56,681 nucleotides of DNA from Gammaproteobacteria bacterium UBA4421 (GTDB lineage Bacteria; Pseudomonadota; Gammaproteobacteria; Pseudomonadales; Azotimanducaceae). Positions 44,301 to 53,099 of this stretch are shown one piece after another. Each line of letters opens with the position of its first letter. Position 1 is the stretch's first letter. Location: contig DGQF01000004.1 in NCBI GenBank assembly GCA_002389675.1, positions 20,936 through 77,616 of the forward strand, in the 5' to 3' direction. The notes under the pieces are model-generated. The model made no database searches and was not told the DNA's origin. It saw only the letters and a program-made list of their open reading frames with translations. The position numbers and the translations under genes are program-made.

Positions 44301-44684
44301 AATCAAGGCTTTTTCAGTTTCTTTGGGAAATGTATCAATCGCATCAACCCGATTTTTCACATCCCCTAAAGCTTTTGGTGCATCAGCACTCTCGTAGAGT
44401 TCAACAGTCACCGAACAAACCCCTTCAGTTGCTGTCGAGCGAATTCTCTCCACACCGGCAATACCTTCCAATGCCTCCTCAATGCGGATACAAACGCCCT
44501 CTTCTACTTCTTCTGGCGCAGCCCCAAGATAAAGGACCGACACTGTAATGAGGTTGAAGTCCAGATCCGGGAAAGACTTTTGTGGCATAAAAGGCAGAGC
44601 AACAAGGCCCGCCAGCACAATTAATCCAAGCAACAAATTAGCGCCGATTGCATTGCGCGCAAACCATTCAATTGGACTGCTCAT
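41349..44684 (-). CDS. RND-family efflux transporter (AcrB/HAE1-like inner-membrane pump)
   Basis: Resistance-nodulation-division pump of 1111 residues, slightly longer than the usual 1030. The N-terminus IEWFARNAIGANLLLGLIVLA is the first helix. The proton-relay Asp pair is in LGILVDDAVVVGERVYAL on helix 4. Two large periplasmic loops and twelve membrane helices fit the family; the second half ends with the VNSSLVLVHAVNKRR and TSLTTFAGLTPLLLNQS region. It is coupled by an ATGA overlap to the adaptor gene upstream. No TolC-like outer-membrane gene is in the operon. The extra length lies in a hydrophobic stretch near residues 515-545. Substrate unknown. Confidence 0.94.
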   Translation of the reverse strand: MSSPIEWFARNAIGANLLLGLIVLAGLVALPFMPQKSFPDLDFNLITVSVLYLGAAPEEVEEGVCIRIEEALEGIAGVERIRSTATEGVCSVTVELYESADAPKALGDVKNRVDAIDTFPKETEKALITLVTTERPVMDIAVTGPTDETELKVLGQQVRDELAALKGITQVSLSNSRPYEISIEISETSLRRYGLTFQQVATAVRAGSLDLPGGSIKTIGGEILLRTKGQAYWGPDFEKLVVVTKPDGTRVYLKDLATVVDGFKDTDQRLWFNGRPAALIRVARTPDQDILQMTQAINRYLTESIDHLPQGVELTVWADGSEFLQDRLDTLFDSARQGFLLVLILLALFLRPRLSFWVSVGVPVAFMGAIFLTSLLGLSIDGISTFGFILVLGILVDDAVVVGERVYALQYRSGAPVTDQHLLEAAIAGTRQVSVPVIFGVLTTATAFVPVLLGPGTIGQIQSVIATVVLCCLLFSLVESQLILPAHLGHKRVNSAEGEVSLMLMPLFAIILWEISWSGRSFLALGLAALSVFIAWHLTGGYAVFAQATIRLQQRFSDGLERFIQTRFRQFVVRAIRARYVTVAAAVAVFTVTIGALAGGHMPFSFFPSIAADAVTVKLTMPLGTSARVTENVLRQIESAGENLTAVLAEEYPQAPPVTHLLSALGGQPVSSGALSTAAPEAAPSGGHLAEVTLQLVPGAQREVGTLEIAQRWRAAVGVVPGVEELSFNASSFSTGAEIDIQLEGPDLEELSLVADKISGRLSQYPGVIDIADSFRAGKREIQLEILPAGEALGLNLAMLASQVRQAFYGEEVQRIQRGRDDVRVMLRYTESERRNLSALDEMRIRTADGSQVPFVTVAKATLGQGFSSIKRIDGRRVVNVTADVDRTLITANEILADFGRGPMQSILRDHPRVDMGLEGTQREQGDTASSLLPMFVLALFVIYALLAVPLRSYGQPLIIMSVIPFAFVGAVWGHVIMKAAGLLDSMAIMSIMGSVAASGVVINSSLVLVHAVNKRRSEGVDVFESVVEASVTRFRPILLTSLTTFAGLTPLLLNQSVQAGVLIPMATSVAWGVALATVVTLLVVPASYVIREDIMARYGSRASDTERLSV

Positions 44685-45829
44685 GCCTCTGCGGCCTCGA
44701 TGATTCTTACCCGCAAGCCCTCAACGGTATTTTGCAGTGGTGATACACACACCCGCTCTCCTTGCTCAAGCCCACCGCCAATATAAACTTCTTCGTCCGC
44801 CAAGCGCAGCACCTTGACTTGCCGAAAGCGCAGTTGATCATTGTCATCTACAACTAAGACTTGATCACGGCCACGCAAAGCCGCACGCGGTAAAATGGAA
44901 ACCCCAGCGACCCTCTGGCCCAGAATTTCAGCCTCTACAAACATTCCGACCGCCAGCGGCGCATTGGAATCGTCCACGCTATAGGGTTCGGGAATCTGCG
45001 CAACAACATGGATCATCCGCGTGGTTGGGTCCAATTCGCCTTCAGTACGCACAATCAAACCCTCCCATCGTTGCGCCACACCCGCAAAATTTGCACGCAG
45101 TATGACTTTTGGCTGTGTTGAAAATTCTGAAGAGGTACGACCCAACGGTAAATTGAGGTAGGCCAGATCGGCGTTAGGCACCGGCAAACGAACTTCTGCG
45201 TAGTCAACCGCATATAGCGTTCCAATGCGGTCTCCGCGCCTCACAAATTGGCCGATATCTACCCGCTCGGAGCGCACCCGACCGTCATAAGGCGCAACAA
45301 TTCGCGTCCTTTCCAAATCGCGTCTGGCGCGGGACAATTGGGCTTTGGCCTCGCGTAGCCTTGCCTGCGCGACCCGCACTTGATTAGTCGAGTCATCCAC
45401 CTCCGCGTCACTCACCGCGCCTCGACTCACTAAATCTTTCTGCCGAACACTGGTTTTTTGAGCGTTGTTCAATTCGCTCAATGCGCGGGCTACTCCGGCA
45501 TGGGCTTGTTCCAGTGCCACTTCATAATCCAGACGATCAATTTCGAGCAATACATCGCCCTTGTCGAAAAACCCACCTGAGACGAGGGCGCTCGACATTG
45601 CAATGACACGGCCACCGACTTCAGGTACCAACTCACTCTCTGTGCGAGGAGTCACGCTGCCATGGGTTTGAACGCTAAATTGATGCAATGCCGGAGCCAC
45701 CGTCACCGCCCGCACCAAAGGTTTGACGCTGGCGGACTCGCGCGGTTGCACCTTAGGGCCGGTAATTATCAGCAACACGGCCGCGCCAAGACCACCCAAC
45801 AATACAAAAAGCGGTAACCATGTCTTCAC
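44681..45829 (-). CDS. RND efflux periplasmic adaptor subunit
   Basis: Membrane-fusion protein of 382 residues. An N-terminal helix (about residues 7-24, LFVLLGGLGAAVLLIITG) anchors it, with no lipobox. The biotinyl-lipoyl-like halves are split by a coiled-coil hairpin (about 100-170: VALEQAHAGVARALSELNNAQ and AQARLREAKAQLSRARRDLERT), followed by the beta-barrel domain (VAPYDGRVRSERVDIGQFV). It would join the RND pump to an outer-membrane channel. First gene of the two-gene operon. Confidence 0.93.
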   Translation of the reverse strand: MKTWLPLFVLLGGLGAAVLLIITGPKVQPRESASVKPLVRAVTVAPALHQFSVQTHGSVTPRTESELVPEVGGRVIAMSSALVSGGFFDKGDVLLEIDRLDYEVALEQAHAGVARALSELNNAQKTSVRQKDLVSRGAVSDAEVDDSTNQVRVAQARLREAKAQLSRARRDLERTRIVAPYDGRVRSERVDIGQFVRRGDRIGTLYAVDYAEVRLPVPNADLAYLNLPLGRTSSEFSTQPKVILRANFAGVAQRWEGLIVRTEGELDPTTRMIHVVAQIPEPYSVDDSNAPLAVGMFVEAEILGQRVAGVSILPRAALRGRDQVLVVDDNDQLRFRQVKVLRLADEEVYIGGGLEQGERVCVSPLQNTVEGLRVRIIEAAEA

Positions 45830-46154
45830 GCTCGACTCTCCATTCTAACAGGATGGCGCTCGCCCCAATCCTGCAACTACAAAACTAAGCCATTCATCAA
45901 CCTTTACAGCGATACTGGACGCAAGATCTTGATTGGAATTTTTTTTAATCGGCCAATCAAAACGCATCCGGGACAACCAAACCAAGGGCATCTTGGGATT
46001 GACTTACATCGCTATCAACATCCGCACTAACCACAAAACCTGTTGTCTCACCAAATCTCTGGGCGCGTTCGACCATATCGCACATTCATGCCCGATGTTT
46101 GAACAACAGCTTGCTGATCACTTGTCGCTACCGTTAGAATGCGCCCTCTTCCAC
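45830..46154. other. 325-base gap between the adaptor gene and tRNA-Cys
   Basis: Contains the presumed promoter region of the RND operon on the left and the tRNA-Cys promoter on the right. One + strand open frame runs across it and the tRNA but shows no protein-like features. Nothing else is recognised. Confidence 0.5.
46111..46140 (+). promoter_or_regulatory. Candidate tRNA-Cys promoter
   Basis: TTGCTG at 46111-46116 and TAGAAT at 46135-46140, 18 bases apart, followed by GCGCCC, a GC-rich discriminator common at stable-RNA promoters. The tRNA begins 15 bases after the -10 box. Confidence 0.45.
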
Positions 46155-46228
46155 GGCTGGGTGGCAGAGTGGTTATGCAGCGGACTGCAACTCCGTGTAC
46201 ACCGGTTCGACTCCGGTCTCAGCCTCCA
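46155..46228 (+). tRNA. tRNA-Cys (anticodon GCA)
   Basis: A 74-nt gene including encoded CCA. Acceptor GGCTGGG pairs with CTCAGCC (one G-T pair); the anticodon stem GCGGA/TCCGT encloses CTGCAAC, giving GCA. The T-arm holds GGTTCGACTCC. It lies opposite the end of pgsA, as in many gammaproteobacteria. Confidence 0.95.
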
Positions 46229-46351
46229 TTTAAACTATACGCTCAGGGTGAGCAATCACCAACCGAAAATCGTTTTGCCGCCACTGCTCGCGACCCGAAT
46301 TATAACGCAAATTAGCTCGCGCAAATCATGGCTTTTGGTGGCTAAAGCCGG

Positions 46352-46936
46352 TTAACCCTTGCGGTTTTGCAAGCCTAATTTAAGCGTCGGCCATGCAGCT
46401 GTTAAATAGACACTCATCGACCACAGGGTCATAAATGCGGCCACGTACAATAGAACATAAGCCCCTATCACCCACCACGCCTCCAGATCAGGCGCGTGTG
46501 CCAACAACATGAAAATCGCAATCATTTGAACCGTGGTTTTGATTTTGCCCAGTAACGTCACCGCAATAAAACCAGAGCGATTCATTTCAGCCATCCATTC
46601 TCTGAGCGCGCTGATCACAATTTCGCGCCCAATGATCACCAACGAAGGTAGCGTCAGCCAAACATTACTGTGGTGGGCCACAAGCAACACTAAGGCACTG
46701 ACCACAATCAGTTTGTCGGCAACGGGATCCAGGAAAGCACCAAATGGGGTCGTTTGGTCCAACTTCCGCGCCAAATAACCATCAAGCCAGTCGGTGAAAG
46801 CCGCAAGTCCGAAAAATATTGCGCTGCTGGCGTAGGTCCAATCACCGGGAACCAAATAAAATATGACAAAAACCGGGATAAGCAGAATCCTGGCTAAGGT
46901 AATGATGTTTGGCAGATTCATGTCCGATAAAGTCAT
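46352..46936 (-). CDS. pgsA: CDP-diacylglycerol-glycerol-3-phosphate 3-phosphatidyltransferase
   Basis: PgsA of 194 residues, which makes phosphatidylglycerol phosphate at the inner membrane. The start MNLPNIITLARILLIPVFV is typical (an in-frame ATG at 46921 fits this; the upstream ATG at 46936 overlaps the uvrC stop as ATGA). The CDP-alcohol phosphotransferase motif is visible as TDWLDGYLARKLDQTTPFGAFLDPVADKL, with its Asp residues. Four or five membrane helices. It is cotranscribed with uvrC. Confidence 0.96.
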   Translation of the reverse strand: MTLSDMNLPNIITLARILLIPVFVIFYLVPGDWTYASSAIFFGLAAFTDWLDGYLARKLDQTTPFGAFLDPVADKLIVVSALVLLVAHHSNVWLTLPSLVIIGREIVISALREWMAEMNRSGFIAVTLLGKIKTTVQMIAIFMLLAHAPDLEAWWVIGAYVLLYVAAFMTLWSMSVYLTAAWPTLKLGLQNRKG

Positions 46937-48753
46937 TGATGCAACGTTCCGTATATATGCTCAGCCAACGTTCGGCTAATGCTCGGTACTTTAACAAGCT
47001 CTTCAATACTTGCGCCCTTAATACCTCGCAAACCGCCAAAATGAGTTAATAATTCTTTGCGACGCTTTGGGCCCACACCAGCAATCTCCTCCAATGCGGA
47101 TTGCTGACGTTTTTTCTTTCGACGTTGGCGATGACCGGTAATGGCGAAGCGATGAGCCTCATCACGAATATGTTGGAGCAAATGTGCCGCGCTAGAAGCA
47201 CCATCAATCACCACTTCTTCGTTGTCCAGAAAAAAACGCTCTAAGCCCGCACGCCGATCCGGACCTTTTGCAATACCGAGGATCTGCACATTATCGATCT
47301 GCAGCGACTCCAGTACGGCAACCGCCTTACCCACTTGACCAACCCCGCCATCAATTACCAAAAGATCCGGCAGTTTACCTTCCCCCTTTCGCAAACGGGT
47401 ATAGCGGCGCTCCAGTGCTTGCGCCATCGCCGCATAATCGTCGCCTGGAGTGATCCCCTCTATATTAAACCGGCGGTAATCTGATTTGAGAGGCCCTGAG
47501 GTATCAAAAACCACACACGAAGCTACAGTGGCTTCACCCATCATATGACTAATATCAAAACACTCTAGGCGATCAGGCATAACCTCGAGCGCCAACACTT
47601 GTTGCAACTCAACAAAACGAGCGAACATGTTGCGCCGGTCCGATAGATAGCTGTGCAAGCTCAAAGTTGCGTTGTCTAGCGCTTGCGCTAGCCAGCGCGC
47701 CCTTTGCCCCCGAACATCCTTAACCAGCGCTACTTTTTTTCCTGCCTGCTCGGACAATGCCTGGGCCAACAGCGCACGGTCGTCGCCAATGTGGGAGACC
47801 ACAATGGTTCTGGGAAGGTCACGATTGCTGGTCGCCAGATAATATTGAGATAGAAAGGCCTCAAGGCACTGAGCCGCGTCCAACGCAAGTTCGTTTTTCG
47901 GGTAAAAAGTACGCTGGCCTAGCAACCGTCCCTGACGAATAAATACCACTTGAACACAGTACACACCGCTTTGTTGGGCAAAGCCAAAAACGTCGACGTC
48001 CCCACCTTTGCTGTGCACATACTGAGATTCCTGCACCTTGCGCAGATGAGTAATCTGGTCACGAATCTGCGCCGCACGCTCATACTGCAAGTTTTCAGCG
48101 GCCGCATTCATATTCCGTTTGAATGTATCCAACACTGCATGACTTTTACCCTCTAAAAACATCACCGCCAAATCCACGTCTTCTTGATAATTTTGCGGCT
48201 TAATTAATCCAACACAAGGACCGCTGCAGCGTTTGATCTGATGTTGGAGACACGGGCGGGAGCGATTTTTAAAATAACTGTCTTCACAATGCCGCAGCTG
48301 AAATATTTTTTGCAGTATATTGAGGCTATCGCGCACCGCATAAGCCGACGGAAATGGACCAAAATAGCGCCCGTCGTGACGCTTGGTACCTCGATGGAAA
48401 GATAAACGCGGAAAATCTTTATGCGCCGTCAAATGAATATAGGGATAGGATTTATCGTCGCGTAGGACAATATTGTATGGTGGTTTTTCTTCCTTGATAA
48501 GGCTTTGCTCTAACAGCAGAGCCTCGGTCTCACTTTGAGTGACGATGATTTCAATGCGCGCAATTTTAGCGACCATCGCCATGGTTTTAGCTTGCAGCCC
48601 TGAAGCGCGAAAATAGCTTGTCACTCTATTTTTTAAGATTCGCGCTTTACCGATATAGAGAATCTTCTCGTTCGCATCGATCATGCGGTAAACGCCAGGC
48701 TTCTTGGTCAACGTTTTTAAGAAAGATTCAGCATCAAATGCAGGTATAGGCAT
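46933..48753 (-). CDS. uvrC: Excinuclease ABC subunit C
   Basis: UvrC of 606 residues, the dual-incision nuclease of nucleotide excision repair. The N-terminal GIY-YIG domain is GVYRMIDANEKILYIGKA; a UVR motif follows near 205-240 (NMNAAAENLQYERAAQIRDQI); the RNase-H-like domain has ECFDISHMMGEATVASCVVF and LLVIDGGVGQ; tandem helix-hairpin-helix motifs close the protein (LEEIAGVGPKRRKELLTHFGG). Length is normal. It sits between gacA and pgsA, the classical gammaproteobacterial order. Confidence 0.98.
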   Translation of the reverse strand: MPIPAFDAESFLKTLTKKPGVYRMIDANEKILYIGKARILKNRVTSYFRASGLQAKTMAMVAKIARIEIIVTQSETEALLLEQSLIKEEKPPYNIVLRDDKSYPYIHLTAHKDFPRLSFHRGTKRHDGRYFGPFPSAYAVRDSLNILQKIFQLRHCEDSYFKNRSRPCLQHQIKRCSGPCVGLIKPQNYQEDVDLAVMFLEGKSHAVLDTFKRNMNAAAENLQYERAAQIRDQITHLRKVQESQYVHSKGGDVDVFGFAQQSGVYCVQVVFIRQGRLLGQRTFYPKNELALDAAQCLEAFLSQYYLATSNRDLPRTIVVSHIGDDRALLAQALSEQAGKKVALVKDVRGQRARWLAQALDNATLSLHSYLSDRRNMFARFVELQQVLALEVMPDRLECFDISHMMGEATVASCVVFDTSGPLKSDYRRFNIEGITPGDDYAAMAQALERRYTRLRKGEGKLPDLLVIDGGVGQVGKAVAVLESLQIDNVQILGIAKGPDRRAGLERFFLDNEEVVIDGASSAAHLLQHIRDEAHRFAITGHRQRRKKKRQQSALEEIAGVGPKRRKELLTHFGGLRGIKGASIEELVKVPSISRTLAEHIYGTLHQ

Positions 48754-48811
48754 AGCCGTGCACTATAACGTTGTGTGCTTGAGGGGGCCAGACCCACTGC
48801 GAAATACAAAT

Positions 48812-49510
48812 TCAAGCGCGCTTTCGGGTTTCGCTTTCAGTCGATAAACGGTCAGCTGGCAACGGCCCTTTGGGCCCGGGATCAACAACGCCGTGTTTCA
48901 CTGCCAACAGGGCCAATTCGACATCGCTGGCGATATCAAGTTTTTCAAAAATACGATATCGATAACTGTTCACGGTTTTGGGGGACAAATGCAGACTCGT
49001 TGAAATCTCACTGACTTTATGACAGCCCACCACCATCATCATGATTTGCAATTCCCGGTGCGACAAGACTTCAAAGGGGTTGCCAACATGATCGCTGAAT
49101 GCATACGTGGCCAATTCTTGGGCAATCTCGTTACAAACATAACGTTTACCGGCAAATACGCGTTTGATCGCCAGTTCTAGCTCAGCCGTCGAAACATTTT
49201 TAGTGAGATACCCAAGCGCGCCAACCTTCAACATCTGCGCCGGAAAAGGCGCCTCTGTGCAGCCCGTCAATGCAATCACTGCGGTGCGATCCACATGCCG
49301 CAAGATGCGCGCAGAGGCTTCCAAACCGCCCATCCCCGGCATCATAATATCCATTAAAACAATATCAGGTTGTAAACGACGTGCCAGCTGCACCGCCACC
49401 TCACCCGAGGGTGCTTCTGCAACAACCTGAACGTTTGCCATTTCTGCCAGAATTTTAGTCAGACCTAACCTGACTATGGAGTGATCGTCCGCGATGATAA
49501 TCCGTATCAT
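48812..49510 (-). CDS. gacA: Response regulator GacA/UvrY
   Basis: LuxR/FixJ-type response regulator of 232 residues. The receiver shows IIADDHSIVRLGL, the phosphoacceptor Asp54 in DIVLMDIMMPGMGG, and Lys in YLTKNV. The DNA-binding domain reads LSHRELQIMMMV and SLHLSPKTVNSYRYRIFEKL, almost identical in plan to GacA. An extra C-terminal tail of about 20 residues (PKGPLPADRLSTESETRKRA) extends beyond usual GacA. The start at 49510 follows GAGGCGGAC. It normally activates small RNAs that sequester CsrA; csrA is also in this window, while the kinase GacS is not. Confidence 0.94.
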   Translation of the reverse strand: MIRIIIADDHSIVRLGLTKILAEMANVQVVAEAPSGEVAVQLARRLQPDIVLMDIMMPGMGGLEASARILRHVDRTAVIALTGCTEAPFPAQMLKVGALGYLTKNVSTAELELAIKRVFAGKRYVCNEIAQELATYAFSDHVGNPFEVLSHRELQIMMMVVGCHKVSEISTSLHLSPKTVNSYRYRIFEKLDIASDVELALLAVKHGVVDPGPKGPLPADRLSTESETRKRA

Positions 49511-49638
49511 GTCCGCCTCGCCTGCTTGATTTGAATGCAAACCATAAAAGCCAAGCTGGTCGCGGCACAATCACCGCAGGACTATTTCAGGGAGTTTTTC
49601 AAGAAATCTCCATAAAACGATGTGACCGTGATATCACG

Positions 49639-50820
49639 CTATTGGGCAAATGCTTGGAGCCCTGTTTGCGCGCGACCGAGAATCAACGCGTGAATGTCAT
49701 GAGTGCCTTCATAAGTGTTCACCGTTTCAAGATTCATAACATGACGCATCACATGATATTCGTCAGCAATGCCATTACCACCATGCATGTCTCTAGCGAC
49801 CCGCGCAACATCCAATGCCTTGCCACAGTTATTGCGCTTCATCAGAGATATCACCTCTATGGGCAATTGACCCTCGTCAAATAAACGCCCCATGCGCAAA
49901 CAACTCTGCAAGCCCAAGGTAATTTCAGTTTGCATATCAGCCAGCTTTTTTTGTACCAATTGCGTCGCCGCCAGCGGCCGCCCAAATTGGGTTCGCTCCA
50001 ACGTATAGGTGCGCGCGGCATGCCAACAAAATTCTGCGGCGCCCATAGCACCCCACGCAATGCCATATCTCGCCCGATTCAAACAACCAAAAGGTCCACC
50101 CAAACCGCGGCCTTCGGGCAACAAATTTTCTGCGGGAACAAACACATCTTGCAGCACAATTTGCCCCGTTATCGAAGCCCGAAGACTCATCTTCCCTTCG
50201 ATTTTGGGCGTGCTGAAACCCTCAAAATCGCGCTCAACGACAAAGCCGCGAATCTCACCATCCAATTTCGCCCAAACCACAGCAAGATCCGCAATGGGAG
50301 AATTGGTGATCCACATTTTTGCACCGTTGAGAACAAACCCTCCATCAACCGGCTTGGCCTGCGTCACCATGCTGCTTGGATCAGAGCCATGATCAGGCTC
50401 GGTCAAACCAAAACAACCCACCCACTCACCGGTGGCAAGTTTTGGCAAATATCTTTCGCGTTGTGCTTCGGTCCCATAGGCGAATATTGGGTGCATCACC
50501 AACGAGGATTGCACGCTCATGGCGGATCGATAACCCGAATCAACCCTTTCAACTTCACGCGCCATCAAACCATAACAGACGTAGTTCACCTCAGAGCAAC
50601 CATATTTTTCCGGCAAAGTTGCGCCCAGCATTCCCAGCTCACCGAACTCGTTCATGATCTCACGATCAAAGTTTTCATGGCGGTTGGCCATCAAAACCCG
50701 AGGCATCAACCTATCCTGCGCGTAGTCACGTGCACTTTGTTGCACCATACGCTCTTCTTCGGTCAACTGCTGATCGACAAACAGCGGATCATCCCACGCA
50801 AACGGGGTTTTATTACTCAT
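49639..50820 (-). CDS. gcdH: Glutaryl-CoA dehydrogenase-type acyl-CoA dehydrogenase
   Basis: FAD enzyme of 393 residues that matches glutaryl-CoA dehydrogenase, which oxidises and decarboxylates glutaryl-CoA to crotonyl-CoA in lysine and tryptophan breakdown. Typical GCDH features are the start [34 protein letters not shown], the Arg in [16 protein letters not shown] and the catalytic Glu in [17 protein letters not shown]. The ATG at 50820 gives the expected N-terminus; the longer frame adds an atypical leader. No glutarate-pathway gene is beside it. Confidence 0.92.
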   Translation of the reverse strand: MSNKTPFAWDDPLFVDQQLTEEERMVQQSARDYAQDRLMPRVLMANRHENFDREIMNEFGELGMLGATLPEKYGCSEVNYVCYGLMAREVERVDSGYRSAMSVQSSLVMHPIFAYGTEAQRERYLPKLATGEWVGCFGLTEPDHGSDPSSMVTQAKPVDGGFVLNGAKMWITNSPIADLAVVWAKLDGEIRGFVVERDFEGFSTPKIEGKMSLRASITGQIVLQDVFVPAENLLPEGRGLGGPFGCLNRARYGIAWGAMGAAEFCWHAARTYTLERTQFGRPLAATQLVQKKLADMQTEITLGLQSCLRMGRLFDEGQLPIEVISLMKRNNCGKALDVARVARDMHGGNGIADEYHVMRHVMNLETVNTYEGTHDIHALILGRAQTGLQAFAQ

Positions 50821-50976
50821 AACATCATTCAACGGTTCAAAGCCCAGCAGGCTAATGCACCCGCGGCTCGAAGGCAATATTATCCCTATGACGTTTTACC
50901 CCGTAGGGTTGTCGAGCGGCATTGGGCCACGACTCAAACACGCCGGTCCAGCATCAATGATGCCTATGGATTCGGG

Positions 50977-52854
50977 TCATCCCAACAGATCTAACAGAGG
51001 CAAAAACAAGCTAAACGTAGTCCCCCGAGAAAGCTGAGTGTGCACATCCAAGGCACCCCCCATTTCGTTACTCAGGCGAAACGCCACTTGCAATCCAATG
51101 CCTTGATGGTCACCACTTTTTACCGACACTTTGGCACCAGCCAAATTATCTAATACATCATCAGGCAGCCCGGGGCCGCTATCTTTTAGGTAAATCTCGA
51201 TGCCTTGCTGACCTTCTCTAAATACACCCCTACGGATGCCCAGGACAATCTCATCACCGCTCTGGCAGGCTTCAACCGCGTTTTTCAGCAAGTTGGTCAT
51301 CACTTGCGTGAGCTTGCTCGTTTCGCAAGACAACACCACGGCTTGAGTTGGCAAATCAGTACGCAAAACAATCTGCTGCGCACCGGCATGGCCTCTATGC
51401 ATCTCAACCATGCGCACACACCAACCCTTTACATCGAGCGGTTGGATTTCGCCTTTAATCAGTGGATCGGTATCTATGTTGCGAGGGATATCTCGTGCTT
51501 TGGCAAATAGGTGACCCGCGCGACGCAGTTCTGTGGCGATCATTTCTATCTGCTCAACAGCCTCAGGTTCGTGCTGCAGCCGCAGCTCAAGGATATGCAA
51601 ATAGTTTTGAACAATGCTTAACGGATTATTCGCCTCATGGACAATTTCCCGCAGCCGTTCATGCTCATCGGTTCGAAACTGTTCTATCTCTAGGCTCAAG
51701 CGACTTTCTGCGCTCGTTTCACCCGACTGGTAAAGCCTAACCACATGTTTGGTAAGCACCTCGGCATAGATTCTCGCTGAACTGTCAACATTCGCTGGCA
51801 CGTCATATTTCAGGACAAGCGCCGCCATTAGCCCTTCACTCACCAGCGGCACAATCAGCGCGCTGCGAGCCTGCATCACACGTAAAAGCTGCCGGTCGAC
51901 CACCGCGAGATCCGCACTATCGTCAACCGCGCGTACGTTTGACGCCCGAATACTTGCGGCAACCAAACTGGTGCGACTACCCGTGCGGATAACCAAATCA
52001 CCGCCGCCCAGCTGCTGCAAAATAGTTTGCCCTTGCAGCTGTATCAGGATCAGCGGTGGTTGAGAAAATAGACTTCGACTAACCAGCTGGTGCAGATAGG
52101 CTAGCTCTTCCAAGCTACTTGACTCATCAAAACACGAGGTTGTCATTAAAATTCGTTGACGGACCCAGATCCGTTGCATCCAGTCGACACCATCGTTTCT
52201 GGCAATATCAAGGCGCTCTGCAATCGCATTTGCCAACACCTGCGCTTCATTTACAAGATCAACGAATGCAGCCTCAGAAATATTCAAAAGTTGCCAGGCA
52301 AGCTCCCGTTCTCGCCCGCTCTCAATGCCATCCACAACCGTAAATATCCGCAACTCCGCTGAGGCATCTTCCAATAGAACCGGGTTAATTCCCCGAAACT
52401 CAATAAGTTCGTCAAGGATCGGGTCCGCGGGCAGGGTCGCGCCAGAAAGCGCCAGCAAAGCCCGCAGACGTATGTTTACCGAGTTTGCCGAAGCAAGTCC
52501 GGCATATGCGGCGTTGTCCGCGCCTGTTTGCGTTAGGTGATTTGCCAATCCCTCCGCCAAACAAGCTGCGCGCAACAACTTTAACCATTGCTCCACAGAC
52601 CGGCGCGGCACGGCTGGCATCGGCAACATTTGCGTCTGCGCCAGCGCTACAAATCTCTCTTGATCCAAATCCCTGATCTGCGCCTGCATATCGTCTAGAT
52701 CGATAGCGCTGTCTAGCAACTGCAGCCATTGCGCAAGTAAATCCGCATCGGCAGACAACAATAGGCACAGTCGTTCTGCATCACGCGCTCTGTGGCTAAT
52801 GATTTCGAGATAACGATAAACGACCGCGTCTGGGGTCAAGCGGGATGCCTCCAA
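50977..52854 (-). CDS. Soluble histidine kinase with HDOD-like and GAF-like regions
   Basis: Cytoplasmic kinase of 625 residues without membrane helices. The N-terminal ~180 residues resemble a degraded HDOD domain (AEGLANHL, then an AAYAGLASANSVNIRLRALL stretch where the HDOD motif would be); residues 210-375 look GAF-like (LLRVMQARSALIVPLVSEGLMAALVLKYD). The HisKA box is LREIVHEANNPLSIVQNYL with His406, and the ATPase domain has NLLKNAVEAC, LKDSGPGLP and GIGLQVAFRLSNEMGG. A TTG start (52854) is preceded by GGGGGGAG. No response regulator is directly adjacent, so its partner is unknown; gacA lies 1.5 kb downstream on the same strand. Confidence 0.82.
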   Translation of the reverse strand: MEASRLTPDAVVYRYLEIISHRARDAERLCLLLSADADLLAQWLQLLDSAIDLDDMQAQIRDLDQERFVALAQTQMLPMPAVPRRSVEQWLKLLRAACLAEGLANHLTQTGADNAAYAGLASANSVNIRLRALLALSGATLPADPILDELIEFRGINPVLLEDASAELRIFTVVDGIESGRERELAWQLLNISEAAFVDLVNEAQVLANAIAERLDIARNDGVDWMQRIWVRQRILMTTSCFDESSSLEELAYLHQLVSRSLFSQPPLILIQLQGQTILQQLGGGDLVIRTGSRTSLVAASIRASNVRAVDDSADLAVVDRQLLRVMQARSALIVPLVSEGLMAALVLKYDVPANVDSSARIYAEVLTKHVVRLYQSGETSAESRLSLEIEQFRTDEHERLREIVHEANNPLSIVQNYLHILELRLQHEPEAVEQIEMIATELRRAGHLFAKARDIPRNIDTDPLIKGEIQPLDVKGWCVRMVEMHRGHAGAQQIVLRTDLPTQAVVLSCETSKLTQVMTNLLKNAVEACQSGDEIVLGIRRGVFREGQQGIEIYLKDSGPGLPDDVLDNLAGAKVSVKSGDHQGIGLQVAFRLSNEMGGALDVHTQLSRGTTFSLFLPLLDLLG

Positions 52855-53099
52855 AATGCTCCCCCCAGCCCAATCCTTGCGCAGCGAGGAAATGTATTTC
52901 CGGCGGGCTACACCTGCTCCAGTCTAAAAGTCAGGGTAAGTCAAGCCAACCAGCGAAGCGTGAAAAACCGCCACTCCCCTATTTTAACGTTCGACGTGCA
53001 AATACATATATAAGATTTGTATCAATCTTGCGTGAATTGTTTACACAACAGTTAAGGATTAATACGTATATTTATCAATAGTTTATAGACGTTTTCAAC

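Noticed and set aside
45933..46355. 140-codon + strand frame across tRNA-Cys
   Set aside because: It reads through the tRNA and has no ribosome site or family pattern.
49930..50994. 354-codon + strand open frame
   Set aside because: It is antisense to the well-conserved glutaryl-CoA dehydrogenase gene and its protein has no domain-like pattern.
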